From DAOUKH01 sp964291475 (GTDB lineage: Bacteria > Chloroflexota > Dehalococcoidia > SHYB01), in assembly GCA_964291475.2 (NCBI GenBank), contig OZ220058.1:1-64000 (forward strand): a DNA stretch of 64,000 bases. The letters run 5' to 3'. Positions 23,586 to 32,300 of the stretch are shown here, one piece after another. The notes beneath the pieces are model-generated. The model had not been told where the DNA came from and did no database searches. It saw nothing but the letters and a program-made list of their open reading frames with translations. The first letter of the stretch is position 1. Each line of letters starts with the position of its first letter. Both the position numbers and the translations under genes were made by a program.

Positions 23586-25001
23586 TTGGCTGACCCTCCC
23601 CGCCCCAGGCCCGGAGACCAGGTAGTCCGGCGGGCGAGACCCCAGGCGGTCACCGTCGACTTGGCCGAGGCCGAGCCGGAGCCGGTACGCCTCACGTCGC
23701 CGCTGATTCTGGTCTACGCCTTCGCCGCGATCATCGCGGTGGGGGCGATCGCCCTGCTGCTGCCCTTTGCCAGCGAGGAACCGGGCTGGACGCCGTTTAT
23801 GACCGCCTTCTTCACGTCGACGTCGGCGGTCACCGTGACCGGCCTGGTGGTCGTGGAGACATCGTCGGCGTGGACGCCGTTCGGCAAGGGCGTGATTCTG
23901 GCGCTGATCCAGATCGGCGGCCTGGGCATCATGACGCTGTCGGCGGGCCTCTTTCAGGTGCTCGGGCGGCGCATGGGCCTCCGCGACCAGGTGACGCTGG
24001 CGGTGGAGTCGACGGGCAGACCCACGGCCGGGGGGGCGCTCCAGCTCGCCAAGCGGATCGCCGTCATGGTTTTCGTGGTCGAGCTGCTCGGCTTCATTGC
24101 GCTCAGCATCCGGTTCTCGTTCGACTATCCGCTCGCGGACGCGGTGTGGAATGCCTTCTTCCATGCCATTTCGGCCTTCAACAACGCGGGGTTCCTGCTG
24201 CTCGGCGACGATCTGGGCGGCTTCCACACCGACGCGTCGTTCATGTTGGTCAGCGCGGGGCTCATCATCCTGGGGAGCATCAGCTTCGTGGTGATCTCCG
24301 ACATGATGGACAACCGCCGGCGGCCGCGGCAGATGACCTTGGACACGAAGCTGGTGCTCTCGACCACATTCCTGCTCTGGATCGTCGGCATGGTGGTGAT
24401 CCTGGGGGCGGAATACACCAACGACGCCACGCTCGGGCCGCTCGACATCCCAGACAAACTCACCAATTCCTTCTTTGAATCGGTCAGCGGACGCTCCGCC
24501 GGCATCTCGGCCTCGGTGAGCGACATGCACCACTACACGTGGCTGATCTTGATGGGAATGATGTTCATCGGAGGCGCCTCCGGCTCGACCGCCGGCGGCA
24601 TCAAAGTGAACACCCTTGGCGTGCTCCTGGCCTCCGCGCTGTCGACCCTGCGGGGCCGCGCCCGCACCGAGGTCTTCGACCGCCAGATTCCGAACCGGCA
24701 GGTCGAGTATGCCGCGACCCTCGCCATGTTCGGGGTCGTTGTGGTGGTCGCGTTGTGTTTCGTGCTGCTCGCCGTCGAAGATGGGAGCCCCACCGAGTTG
24801 ATCTTCGAGACGATTTCGGCCTTCGGGACGAACGGGAACTCGACGGGGGTGACACCGACCCTCTCGACGGGCGGGCAGTTGCTCATCATCTTTGCTATGT
24901 TCTTAGGGAGGGTCGGCCCGCTCACCCTCGCCCTGTTGCTGGCGCAGCGGCGCCGGCCCGTGGTGCGGTCCTTTGCGCAAGAGGGTGTGCGGATCGGCTA
25001 G
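23586..25001 (+). CDS. TrkH/KtrB-type potassium transporter
   Basis: About 471 residues with four M1-P-M2 repeats of the Trk/Ktr/HKT superfamily. The selectivity-loop segments appear in order: TSTSAVTVTGLVVV, ISAFNNAGFLLLG, SVSGRSAGISASV and ISAFGTNGNSTGV, each placing a Gly in the filter. It moves K+ (with H+ or Na+) across the membrane and is gated by TrkA/KtrA-type proteins, three of which follow. The start is uncertain: I use the TTG at 23586, which has AGAGG about 8 bp upstream; the next ATG upstream is out of frame. The frame further upstream is a shadow of pdxS. Confidence 0.9.
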   Translation: MADPPRPRPGDQVVRRARPQAVTVDLAEAEPEPVRLTSPLILVYAFAAIIAVGAIALLLPFASEEPGWTPFMTAFFTSTSAVTVTGLVVVETSSAWTPFGKGVILALIQIGGLGIMTLSAGLFQVLGRRMGLRDQVTLAVESTGRPTAGGALQLAKRIAVMVFVVELLGFIALSIRFSFDYPLADAVWNAFFHAISAFNNAGFLLLGDDLGGFHTDASFMLVSAGLIILGSISFVVISDMMDNRRRPRQMTLDTKLVLSTTFLLWIVGMVVILGAEYTNDATLGPLDIPDKLTNSFFESVSGRSAGISASVSDMHHYTWLILMGMMFIGGASGSTAGGIKVNTLGVLLASALSTLRGRARTEVFDRQIPNRQVEYAATLAMFGVVVVVALCFVLLAVEDGSPTELIFETISAFGTNGNSTGVTPTLSTGGQLLIIFAMFLGRVGPLTLALLLAQRRRPVVRSFAQEGVRIG

Positions 25002-25045
25002 TCTGGACCCGGGGCCGCTAGGCCCGGCGCCGCCGGAGGAGGACG

Positions 25046-25717
25046 ATGAGACGACAAGTGCTGGTCGTAGGACTGGGCCGGTTCGGCATCAGTGTGGCGT
25101 CGACGCTTTTCAAGCGCGGCCACGACGTTCTCGCCATCGATCAGGACGAGCGCCGCGTGCAGGACATGCTGCCCCACGTGACGTACTGCCTGGTGGCGGA
25201 CGCGACGAACGAGACGGCCCTGCAGGACATCGGCCTCGACCGCTTCGACCTTGCCGTCGTGGCCACCGGCGAGCAGGTGCACTCAAGCATCCTGGCCACG
25301 GTGCTCCTCAAGCGCCTTGGCGTGCACCACGTGGTGGCGCGGGCGGAGAATGAGCTGCACGGGCTTACGCTGGAGAGAATCGGCGCCGACCAGGTGGTCT
25401 ACCCCGAACGCGAATCGGGAGAGCGTCTCGCCTACAACCTTTCCTATTCCGGGGTGCGGGACTATCTCCGGCTGGAGGAAGGCTACGGGGTGAGCAAGAT
25501 CTACCCGCCGCAGGAGTTCCTCGGCCGGACGATCGACGAGGTCGACCTGGGCCCGCGCAGCGCCTCGGGGCTCACCGTGTTGGGCTTGGTGCGAGGCAAG
25601 GACATCATCCTGACGCCCGACCGATTCGAGCGTATCCGGGACGGCGATATCCTGGTCATCGCCGGCTTGGATGCCGGACTGCAAGGGCTGGACGACGTCG
25701 ACGAGCGCGAGTCTTAG
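25046..25717 (+). CDS. TrkA/KtrA-type K+ channel regulatory subunit
   Basis: 223 residues. The N-terminal RCK/TrkA-N Rossmann domain has VVGLGRFGISVASTLFKRG and an acidic end of strand 2 (AIDQDERRV) for NAD(H) or ATP binding; the C-terminal TrkA-C domain (about 140-215) holds SGLTVLGLVRGKDIILTP. It would form the cytoplasmic gating ring for the TrkH-like protein 44 bp upstream. The start has GGAGGAGGACG just before the ATG. Confidence 0.92.
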   Translation: MRRQVLVVGLGRFGISVASTLFKRGHDVLAIDQDERRVQDMLPHVTYCLVADATNETALQDIGLDRFDLAVVATGEQVHSSILATVLLKRLGVHHVVARAENELHGLTLERIGADQVVYPERESGERLAYNLSYSGVRDYLRLEEGYGVSKIYPPQEFLGRTIDEVDLGPRSASGLTVLGLVRGKDIILTPDRFERIRDGDILVIAGLDAGLQGLDDVDERES

Positions 25718-25722
25718 GCCAA

Positions 25723-25751
25723 TTGCCGCGCCGCTCTACTCGACATATAAT
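25723..25751 (+). promoter_or_regulatory. Putative promoter of the usp-trkA-pheA run
   Basis: TTGCCG (25723-25728), exactly 17 bp, TATAAT (25746-25751), 39 bp before the ATG at 25791. This is one of the best sigma-70-like matches in the window. Confidence 0.7.
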
Positions 25752-25790
25752 TGGTGCGCCCTCCGTGGGATTCCCAACTGAGAGGACGCC

Positions 25791-26258
25791 ATGAACTCGC
25801 GTTCCAGTCTTCGCCGGGTGCTTGTGCCGGTCAGCGGCGGCGACTCTGACGAACAAGCGGTGCGGCTCGCCTGTTCCCTGGTGGAAAAGAAGGGTACCGT
25901 CTACCTCTTCAACGTCCTCGAAGTTCCCAGGGACCTCCCCCTCGACGCCCCGCCCCGGGCCGACGTGGAACGCAGCGACGCGCTGCTCGAGCGGATGGAA
26001 CGGGTCGGGCACAGCGAGAAGCGGAACGTGGAGACGGAAGCCGTGCAAGCCCGGGAGGCGGGCCCGACGGTGGTGAACGAGGCGATCGAGCGTTCCGCCG
26101 ACGCGATCGTCATGGGCGTGGAATTTTCGAAGGCGCGCGGCGAGTTTGAGCTTGGCACGACCGTCAGCTACGTGCTGCGGCGCGCCCACTGCCAGGTCTG
26201 GCTCTCGCGCGGGGCCGCGCCCGAAGAGCTCTTGAACGGGCGCACTCCCGCCGCCTGA
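25791..26258 (+). CDS. Universal stress protein (UspA family)
   Basis: 155 residues with the UspA fold: RRVLVPVSGGDSDEQAVRLA at the start, a middle segment TVVNEAIERSADAIVMGVE and the C-terminal GTTVSYVLRRAHCQVWLSR. The ATP-binding motif G-2x-G-9x-G-S/T is only partly kept (MGVEFSKARGEFELGTTVSYV), so it may not bind ATP. It lies inside the potassium transport cluster; Usp domains are known to regulate K+ transporters (for example KdpD and some cation exchangers), so it may be a regulatory part of this system. That link is inferred. Confidence 0.85.
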   Translation: MNSRSSLRRVLVPVSGGDSDEQAVRLACSLVEKKGTVYLFNVLEVPRDLPLDAPPRADVERSDALLERMERVGHSEKRNVETEAVQAREAGPTVVNEAIERSADAIVMGVEFSKARGEFELGTTVSYVLRRAHCQVWLSRGAAPEELLNGRTPAA

Positions 26259-26337
26259 TCCCGCCGGAGGCGGGAGCCGTCCGGAGACCGCGGCCGCACC
26301 CGCTCCACGAGACCGAAATCTAGGCTAGGACGAAAGC

Positions 26338-26775
26338 GTGCGAGTCGTCATCATGGGATCGGGGCGCGTCGGGGCGCGGCTCGCGGCGACCATGGACACC
26401 GAGGGCCACGACGTCACCGTCATCGATAAGGCCCAGGCGTCGCTGGCCCGGCTCCCCGCCTCGTTCTCCGGGCACGTGGTCGTGGGCGACGCCACCGAAG
26501 AGGACGTCCAGAAGCAGGCGGGCGTCGGCGGGGCCGACGTCTTCGTCGCCGTGACGCAAGGGGACAACCGCAACATCATGGCGGCACAGATCGCCAAAGA
26601 GCTTTTTGGCGTGCCCAAGGCGGTCTGCCGGATCTACGATCCCATTCGGCAAGAACTGTTCGAGAAACTGGGCCTGCACACCTTCAGCCCGACCATTATG
26701 TTGACCCAACACATGCTCGATGCGATCGAGCGGGATGAGCGGCCCGGCCCGGAGAAAGGGCCCGCCGGCTCCTAG
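26338..26775 (+). CDS. TrkA-N domain protein (single domain)
   Basis: 145 residues beginning at a GTG: VVIMGSGRVGARLAATMDTEG with TVIDKAQASLARL, a complete Rossmann NAD-binding domain but no TrkA-C domain. It is followed 21 bp later by a full two-domain TrkA, so the pair may act as a hetero-oligomeric ring. SFSGHVVVGDATEEDVQ and GADVFVAVTQGDNRNIMAAQ are typical RCK segments. Confidence 0.88.
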   Translation: MRVVIMGSGRVGARLAATMDTEGHDVTVIDKAQASLARLPASFSGHVVVGDATEEDVQKQAGVGGADVFVAVTQGDNRNIMAAQIAKELFGVPKAVCRIYDPIRQELFEKLGLHTFSPTIMLTQHMLDAIERDERPGPEKGPAGS

Positions 26776-26796
26776 CAGGCCGCCCTACCGAACGCC

Positions 26797-27462
26797 ATGT
26801 ACATCATGATCGTAGGCGGAGGCAGAGTCGGCGCCATGACCGCGAGGGAGCTGCTTGCCCTGGGTCATGAAATACTCATCATCGAGCGGGACGCGGCGCG
26901 AGCCGAGCAGATCATCGCCGACTTGGGCAGCTGCGTGGTGTGCGCCGACGGGTCGGAGGGTTCCGTGCTCGGTTACCAGGGCGCATCGCGCGCGGACGTG
27001 CTGATCGCGGTGACCAACGAGGACAAGGACAACCTCGTGGCCTGCCAGGTCGCCCGGCACCACTACGGCGTGGACGAGGTCTTCGCGCGGGTCAACGAGC
27101 CCAGGAACGAGCGGCTCTTCGAGCGGCTGGGCATAGCCTGGGTGAGCACGGTCGAGGCGATGGTGAGCGACCTGCTCCACGATGCGCCGGTCCCATTCCC
27201 CCAGCGGCTCATGACGTTCCCACAAAGCAGGTCCAGGCTCATCAGCATCAACATTCCCAAGGACGCGCCCACGATCGGGAGACCGGTGCAAGAGATCACG
27301 CTGCCGGTGGATGCCGCCGTCGCCGTCGTCGTACGGAGCGACGGCACCTTGGAGGTGCCCTCGCCGGAGACGGTGCTGCAGGCGGAGGATGAGGTCATCG
27401 CGCTGGCCCACCCCGAACATGAGGGGCGCATGCTGGAGGCGCTGACCGGCAGCGGGTCGTAG
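26797..27462 (+). CDS. TrkA family potassium uptake protein
   Basis: 221 residues: TrkA-N (IMIVGGGRVGAMTARELLALG, acidic IIERDAARAEQI) and TrkA-C (LISINIPKDAPTIGRPVQEI to HPEHEG). It is the third TrkA-like gene after a single TrkH gene. Two RCK genes of different form next to one pore suggest a mixed gating ring or a second pore elsewhere in the genome. Confidence 0.9.
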   Translation: MYIMIVGGGRVGAMTARELLALGHEILIIERDAARAEQIIADLGSCVVCADGSEGSVLGYQGASRADVLIAVTNEDKDNLVACQVARHHYGVDEVFARVNEPRNERLFERLGIAWVSTVEAMVSDLLHDAPVPFPQRLMTFPQSRSRLISINIPKDAPTIGRPVQEITLPVDAAVAVVVRSDGTLEVPSPETVLQAEDEVIALAHPEHEGRMLEALTGSGS

Positions 27463-27479
27463 CGGCCTTGGAACGAAGC

Positions 27480-28313
27480 ATGACGCGGCGCGTTGCTTAT
27501 CTCGGCCCTCGGGGGACCTACAGCGAGACGGCGGCGCTTGCCTACGATCCCCAGGCCGAGCTGGTCCCCCACCCTTCCTTCACCGCCGCCGTGCGTGACG
27601 TCGAAGGCGGCAGCGCCGACGTGGCGGTCGTCGCCATCGAGAACAGCCTGGAAGGGTCGGTCACGGAGACGCTCGACCTGCTGGTGCATGGGACGGAGCT
27701 CTCGATCACGGGAGAGATCGTGATTCCCATCGACCATTGCCTGCTCGCCAAGCCGGGGACGGCGCTGGACGACGTCGAAGTAGTCTTCTCGCACACGCAG
27801 GCCCTCGGCCAATGCCGCGAGTTCATGGAGCGGCGTCTTGGCGGGGCGGGCCAGACCGCCTCGATGAGCACCGTCGCCGCGGTTACCGACATGCTCGAGT
27901 CGGAGCGCGTGGGGGCCGCGATTTCGCCGCGCCGCGCCGCGGACCTCTACCCCGTCGAGATCATCGCCGAGGCCATCCAGGACCGCGCCGAGAACGCCAC
28001 CCGCTTCGTGGCGCTGGCCGGGGAGGACCACGCGTCGACGGGAAACGACAAGACCTCCATCGCGTTCGGCTTCGCCGACGAGGACAAGCCGGGGCAGGTC
28101 TACCGCGCCCTCGGGGAGTTCGCCAAGCGGGGGATCAACCTGAGCAAGATCGAGTCGCGGCCCTCGAAGGAGAGCCTGGGCCGCTACATCTTCCTCGTCG
28201 ACCTCGACGGGCACCGCGGCGACCCCACCGTGGCCGGCGCGCTCGACGCCATCCGCGCCGAGGCGAGCTTCTTTCGGGTCTTCGGGTCGTATCCCAAGGC
28301 GGCGCCCCGCTAG
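27480..28313 (+). CDS. pheA: Prephenate dehydratase
   Basis: 277 residues. The PDT domain starts VAYLGPRGTYSETAAL and has IENSLEGSVTETLDLL and the catalytic TRF of ENATRFVALAGE near residue 180; the C-terminal ACT domain has GQVYRALGEFAKRGINLSKI and the phenylalanine-binding ESRP. It converts prephenate to phenylpyruvate in phenylalanine synthesis and is expected to be feedback-inhibited by Phe. No chorismate mutase domain is fused. The ATG at 27480 starts at the family position; the TTG 12 bp upstream has no family support. Confidence 0.96.
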   Translation: MTRRVAYLGPRGTYSETAALAYDPQAELVPHPSFTAAVRDVEGGSADVAVVAIENSLEGSVTETLDLLVHGTELSITGEIVIPIDHCLLAKPGTALDDVEVVFSHTQALGQCREFMERRLGGAGQTASMSTVAAVTDMLESERVGAAISPRRAADLYPVEIIAEAIQDRAENATRFVALAGEDHASTGNDKTSIAFGFADEDKPGQVYRALGEFAKRGINLSKIESRPSKESLGRYIFLVDLDGHRGDPTVAGALDAIRAEASFFRVFGSYPKAAPR

Positions 28314-29317
28314 CGGAGCTGGGGCATCACCTTCTCGGCGAAGGTGCGGGCCTGGCGCAGGTTCATCTCGGCGTCGACCGAGAAGAAGCCGACCACGACC
28401 TCGTCCACGCCGGCCCGCTCATAGCGGCGCAGGCGGTCGGCAAGCTCGTCGGCGGAGTAGTTGCGGGGGAAGTCGTAGGAGGCGCCCATGCGCTCCTCCG
28501 ACCACTGGGCCCGGATGCGCTCGTCGGGCTCCTCCAAGCGCCCCGTGTGGATGTAGATGACGTCGAACGGGTCGGAGCGGCCGATGCGCTTCGCTTCCTC
28601 GCGGGCGAAGTCGACGCCCGCCTTGAACTGCTCGGGCTCCATCGGGGCGGGGGAGGCGAGCCAGCCGTCGCAGAGCCGGACGGCACGCCGGATAGCGGCC
28701 TTGGCCATGCCGCCGTAGTAGATCGGGGGCGGTTGCTGCACGGTGCGGCCGAGGGTCAGGGCCTCGTCGAAGTCGAAGTAGCGCCCGTGGAAGGAGGCGG
28801 TGTCGCCCGCCCAGATTGCCCGCATGACCCGGATGTACTCCTCGGTCATCGCGGCGCGCTCGTCGTAGGGGATGCCGAGCGCCTCGGACTCGGCGCGCAC
28901 GTGCCCCGCCCCGACGCCGAGGGAGATGCGCCCGCCGGAGAGCACGTCGATGGTCTGCACCGCCCGCGCCTGCACGATCGGGTTGCGATAGGGGAGCACG
29001 ACGACGCTCGACCCGATGCGGACGCGCTCGGTGACGCCGGCCAGGTAGGCCATCACGCTGTAGCCTTCGAGGAACCAGTTGTTGCTGCCGTAATACTGTT
29101 GCGGCGTCACGCGCTGGGTGTCGGCGGGGCGGCCCGTCATCCACTGGTAGCGGGAGCGCTCGAAGCCGACCTCGTCGATGTCGCCCAGCGGGGCGAGAAG
29201 GTGGTCGGCGGTCCAGACCGAGTCGAAGCCGGAGCGGTCGGCTTCTTGCGCGACGGCGGTGACGGCGTCGCGGTCGCCCCAGGGTTGGGAGCTGGGAATG
29301 GTCAGTCCGATGCGCAT
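28310..29317 (-). CDS. LLM-class flavin-dependent oxidoreductase (F420-type)
   Basis: 335 residues. MRIGLTIPSSQPWGDRDAV at the start, VWTADHLLAPLG near residue 37, VRIGSSVVVLPYRNPIVQA and LSGGRISLGVGAGHVRAE are the usual signatures. The Asp-His of TADHL in place of the Glu-His-His of the other paralogues points to the F420-dependent subgroup, such as the TIGR03619-like enzymes. The substrate is unknown. It converges with pheA and overlaps its last 4 bases. The ATG at 29317 is chosen; the longer frame to 29365 starts in non-conserved sequence. Confidence 0.88.
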   Translation of the reverse strand: MRIGLTIPSSQPWGDRDAVTAVAQEADRSGFDSVWTADHLLAPLGDIDEVGFERSRYQWMTGRPADTQRVTPQQYYGSNNWFLEGYSVMAYLAGVTERVRIGSSVVVLPYRNPIVQARAVQTIDVLSGGRISLGVGAGHVRAESEALGIPYDERAAMTEEYIRVMRAIWAGDTASFHGRYFDFDEALTLGRTVQQPPPIYYGGMAKAAIRRAVRLCDGWLASPAPMEPEQFKAGVDFAREEAKRIGRSDPFDVIYIHTGRLEEPDERIRAQWSEERMGASYDFPRNYSADELADRLRRYERAGVDEVVVGFFSVDAEMNLRQARTFAEKVMPQLR

Positions 29318-29380
29318 TGGGCACACCTCGTCTCGGCAGGGTGGCGACATTATGGCGCGCCGCACCGGCGTCGCGGGCGG

Positions 29381-32300
29381 CTACGTGGGGACTTCGTAGA
29401 TGGTGACCGTCTCGTTGCGGTAGGCGACGGCGATCTCGCCGTCGGCGGCCATCCGCTCGAACTTCTCCAGGCCTTCGGCGGGGTGGACGAGCCGCTCGTG
29501 GTCGCCGACATAGATGTAGCGGACGCCGTACTTGTCGAGGAAGGCCTGGGCCTCGTCGGGGCGGGTCGTGCTGAAGAAGCGGTCGACGTCGGCCTGCCTT
29601 CGCTGGACGACGCCCTGCTGCTCGGGCGGGCAGTGCCCGCCGGCGTAGCGGCCGCAGCGCTGCTGCTGCTGGTGCCACTCCCATCCCAGGACCACGGGCA
29701 GGCCGGTGTAGGTCGCGACCCGGCTCCTTAGAGAGCGGTAGCGCTGCCCCAGGCCCTCGACGACGACCGGCGAGCCCTGGATGTTGTCCTGCATCCACTC
29801 CAGCGCCTCGCGCTCGGGGCGCAGTGGCGACCAGGTCTCCGTGTCGTAGTCGTAGAGCGACGTTTCGTTCATGAAGGTCATGCCATCGCGCGTCGGAGGG
29901 ATGTGCGAGAGGCGCCTTTCCGACCGGTTTTCCGTGCCAAGAATGGGATAGACGAGCGCCGCCGCCAGAAGGACGAGCACGAGGTTCCGCCATATCCGTC
30001 CGCCGCGGGCCGCCCAGCGTCCCGGGAGCACGCTCCCCAACTCAAGGCCGAACCGCATGCGCCAGAGGATGAAGGCGGAGGCGAGCGCCATGAGCACCCA
30101 GGCCTGGAGGTAGAGCTTGAAGACGGTGTTCATGCGGCCCGTCGAGATGTTGAGCTCCCAGACGTCGACGGCGATGCCGATGGCCAGCGGCGTGGCGATG
30201 AGGAGGTAGACGAAGAGTCCCACCGGCGCGCCGGCGTCGTCGGAGCGGACGGCGCGCCAGACCAGCGGCGCGAGCGCTAGGAGCAGTGCGCCGAGGAAGA
30301 CGATGGTGGCCATGCCGGCGCTCCAGAGGAGGGCCGCGACGGTGAAGCACACGGCGGCGGCGAGGAGCCAGGGCCATTGGCGCGGCGGTCGGAAGCGGGG
30401 GCGTTGCTCAAGGTCCGCGCCGGCGAGGGCGAGCGACAGCTCGGCCTCGCTCACGGGGACAGGGTCGGGCTGTGCGGGGGAGGGGGCGTCGTCCTCGTCC
30501 TTTGGCGGAGGGCGGAGTCGGAGGCGCCAGAAGAGGAAGCCCATGATGACGAGGATGAAGAAGCCGTGGATGCCGAGGTAGCGCCAGAGGACGGCCTGGT
30601 TGCCGGTGCGGGCGATGGCGTCGGTGTAGGGGAGGAAGGACTCGTAGCTCTGCTGGAAGGGGAGGAAGAAGAGGTAGCCGATGACGTAGAGGCCGACGGT
30701 CTTGACGGCGGCGAGGGCAAAGATGCCGGGGGTCAGCTCGCGGCGCGCGGCGTACTCGGCGATGAGGATCGCGGCCCCGCCGATGAGGAGGTAGGTGGGG
30801 GCGTCCCAGCTATTGGTGGCCTGGATCGCGCCGAGGGTGAGGCCGAGGGCGATGTAGGCGGGCCAGGACATGACTCCGAGACGCCCGGCCGGCCCTCGCG
30901 CGGCGGCGATGAAGGCGAGCGCGAGGCCGATGGCGAGGATCGTCAGGGGGATGACGAAGAGGTGGGCGTGGGGGTCGGCGAAGAGGAAGGTGAAGAAGGG
31001 GAACTCGGTGATGCCGTGGTCGCCTTCGGGGCCGAGCATGCGGCTGCTGCGCCAGAAGTCGAAGGCACCGAAGTCCTGGTTGCGGAGGATGCGGCCGAGG
31101 CCCTGCAGAAGCTGGGCCGCGCCGTCGAGGTTGCCGAGCACGGTGACGAAGAGGGCGGCCAGCGCGCCGGCGAAGATCGGCGAGGGCAGTCGCGGGCCGC
31201 CGTTCTCGTCGAGGCGGCGCTTGACGAGCGCGGCGAGGTTGTAGACGAGGGAGAAGGCGGCGGCGGCCGTCAGGGCGAAGAAGAGGGGGACGATGAGGGT
31301 GATGGAGATGGAGGGGAGGACGCCGGTGAACTTGGTGAAGGCGGCGCCCATGAAGAAGCCGAAGTAGTAGTAGTTCAGCTGGCCGCCGGCGTACCAGGGG
31401 TCGTAGGGCGGCATGAAGGTCGACTTCAGGACGGCGTTGAAGTAGGCGAAGTCCATGGGCTTTTCGCCGCCGAGGTAGAGGTCCCAGAGGTCGGGGTTCC
31501 ACATGCGGACGGCGAACATGCCGGCGAAGGCGACGAGGAAGAGGACCTCGCCGGCGATGATGACGCGGCGGTTTTCGCGCAGGAACTCGAGGATTTCGCC
31601 CCGCTTGCGCCACAGGATGGCCGCCGAGATGGCCGCCAGCAGGAGGAGTCCGACGCCGACGGAGAGGCGGGAGAAGGAGAGCCAGTGCAGGCTGGCGAGC
31701 AACCAGGGGATGTAGGCGGCGAGGAGGACGCCGAACATCTTGCCGAGGAAGTAGCCCCGGTCGGGGAGCCAGCGGAAGACCATCAGGGTGATGGGCAGGG
31801 CGAGCAGGAAGGCGAGCTGCGCGGCGAGGTACCAGACGACCCCGGGAATCTTGTTGACGAACAGGTTGCGGCTGAAGATGTCCGACCAGGTGCCGCCCTC
31901 TTGTTGGGTGCGGGCGTCGTCGTCGGAGAGGAGCAGGAGCTCGCTTCCTACCGACTGCGCCGTCGGCGGGCCCCAGGGGAGGTTGGTGCGGTAGAAGTCG
32001 AGCTGTTCCGATAGCGTGCCGTCGAGCGTCTTTTCGAAGACGAGCACGAGGGGGTGGTCGTAGACGCTGTAGCTCTCGTCGGCGAAGCCGAGGTTGAGGT
32101 CGACGGCGTTCTGCTTGTAGTCCCGCAACGCCTGCGGCTCGGGGAGGCCGGGCCTGCCGAAGGTGTCGTGCTTGAGCGAGACGCCGAAGAGGTTGGGGTA
32201 GGCGGTCTCGAAGTGGGCGAGCTCGAAGCCAAGCTCGCCGCGGAAGAGGGCGTGGTAGTAGTCGCTGGTGGCGGGGTAGCGCTCGGGGAGGCGCGGGATG

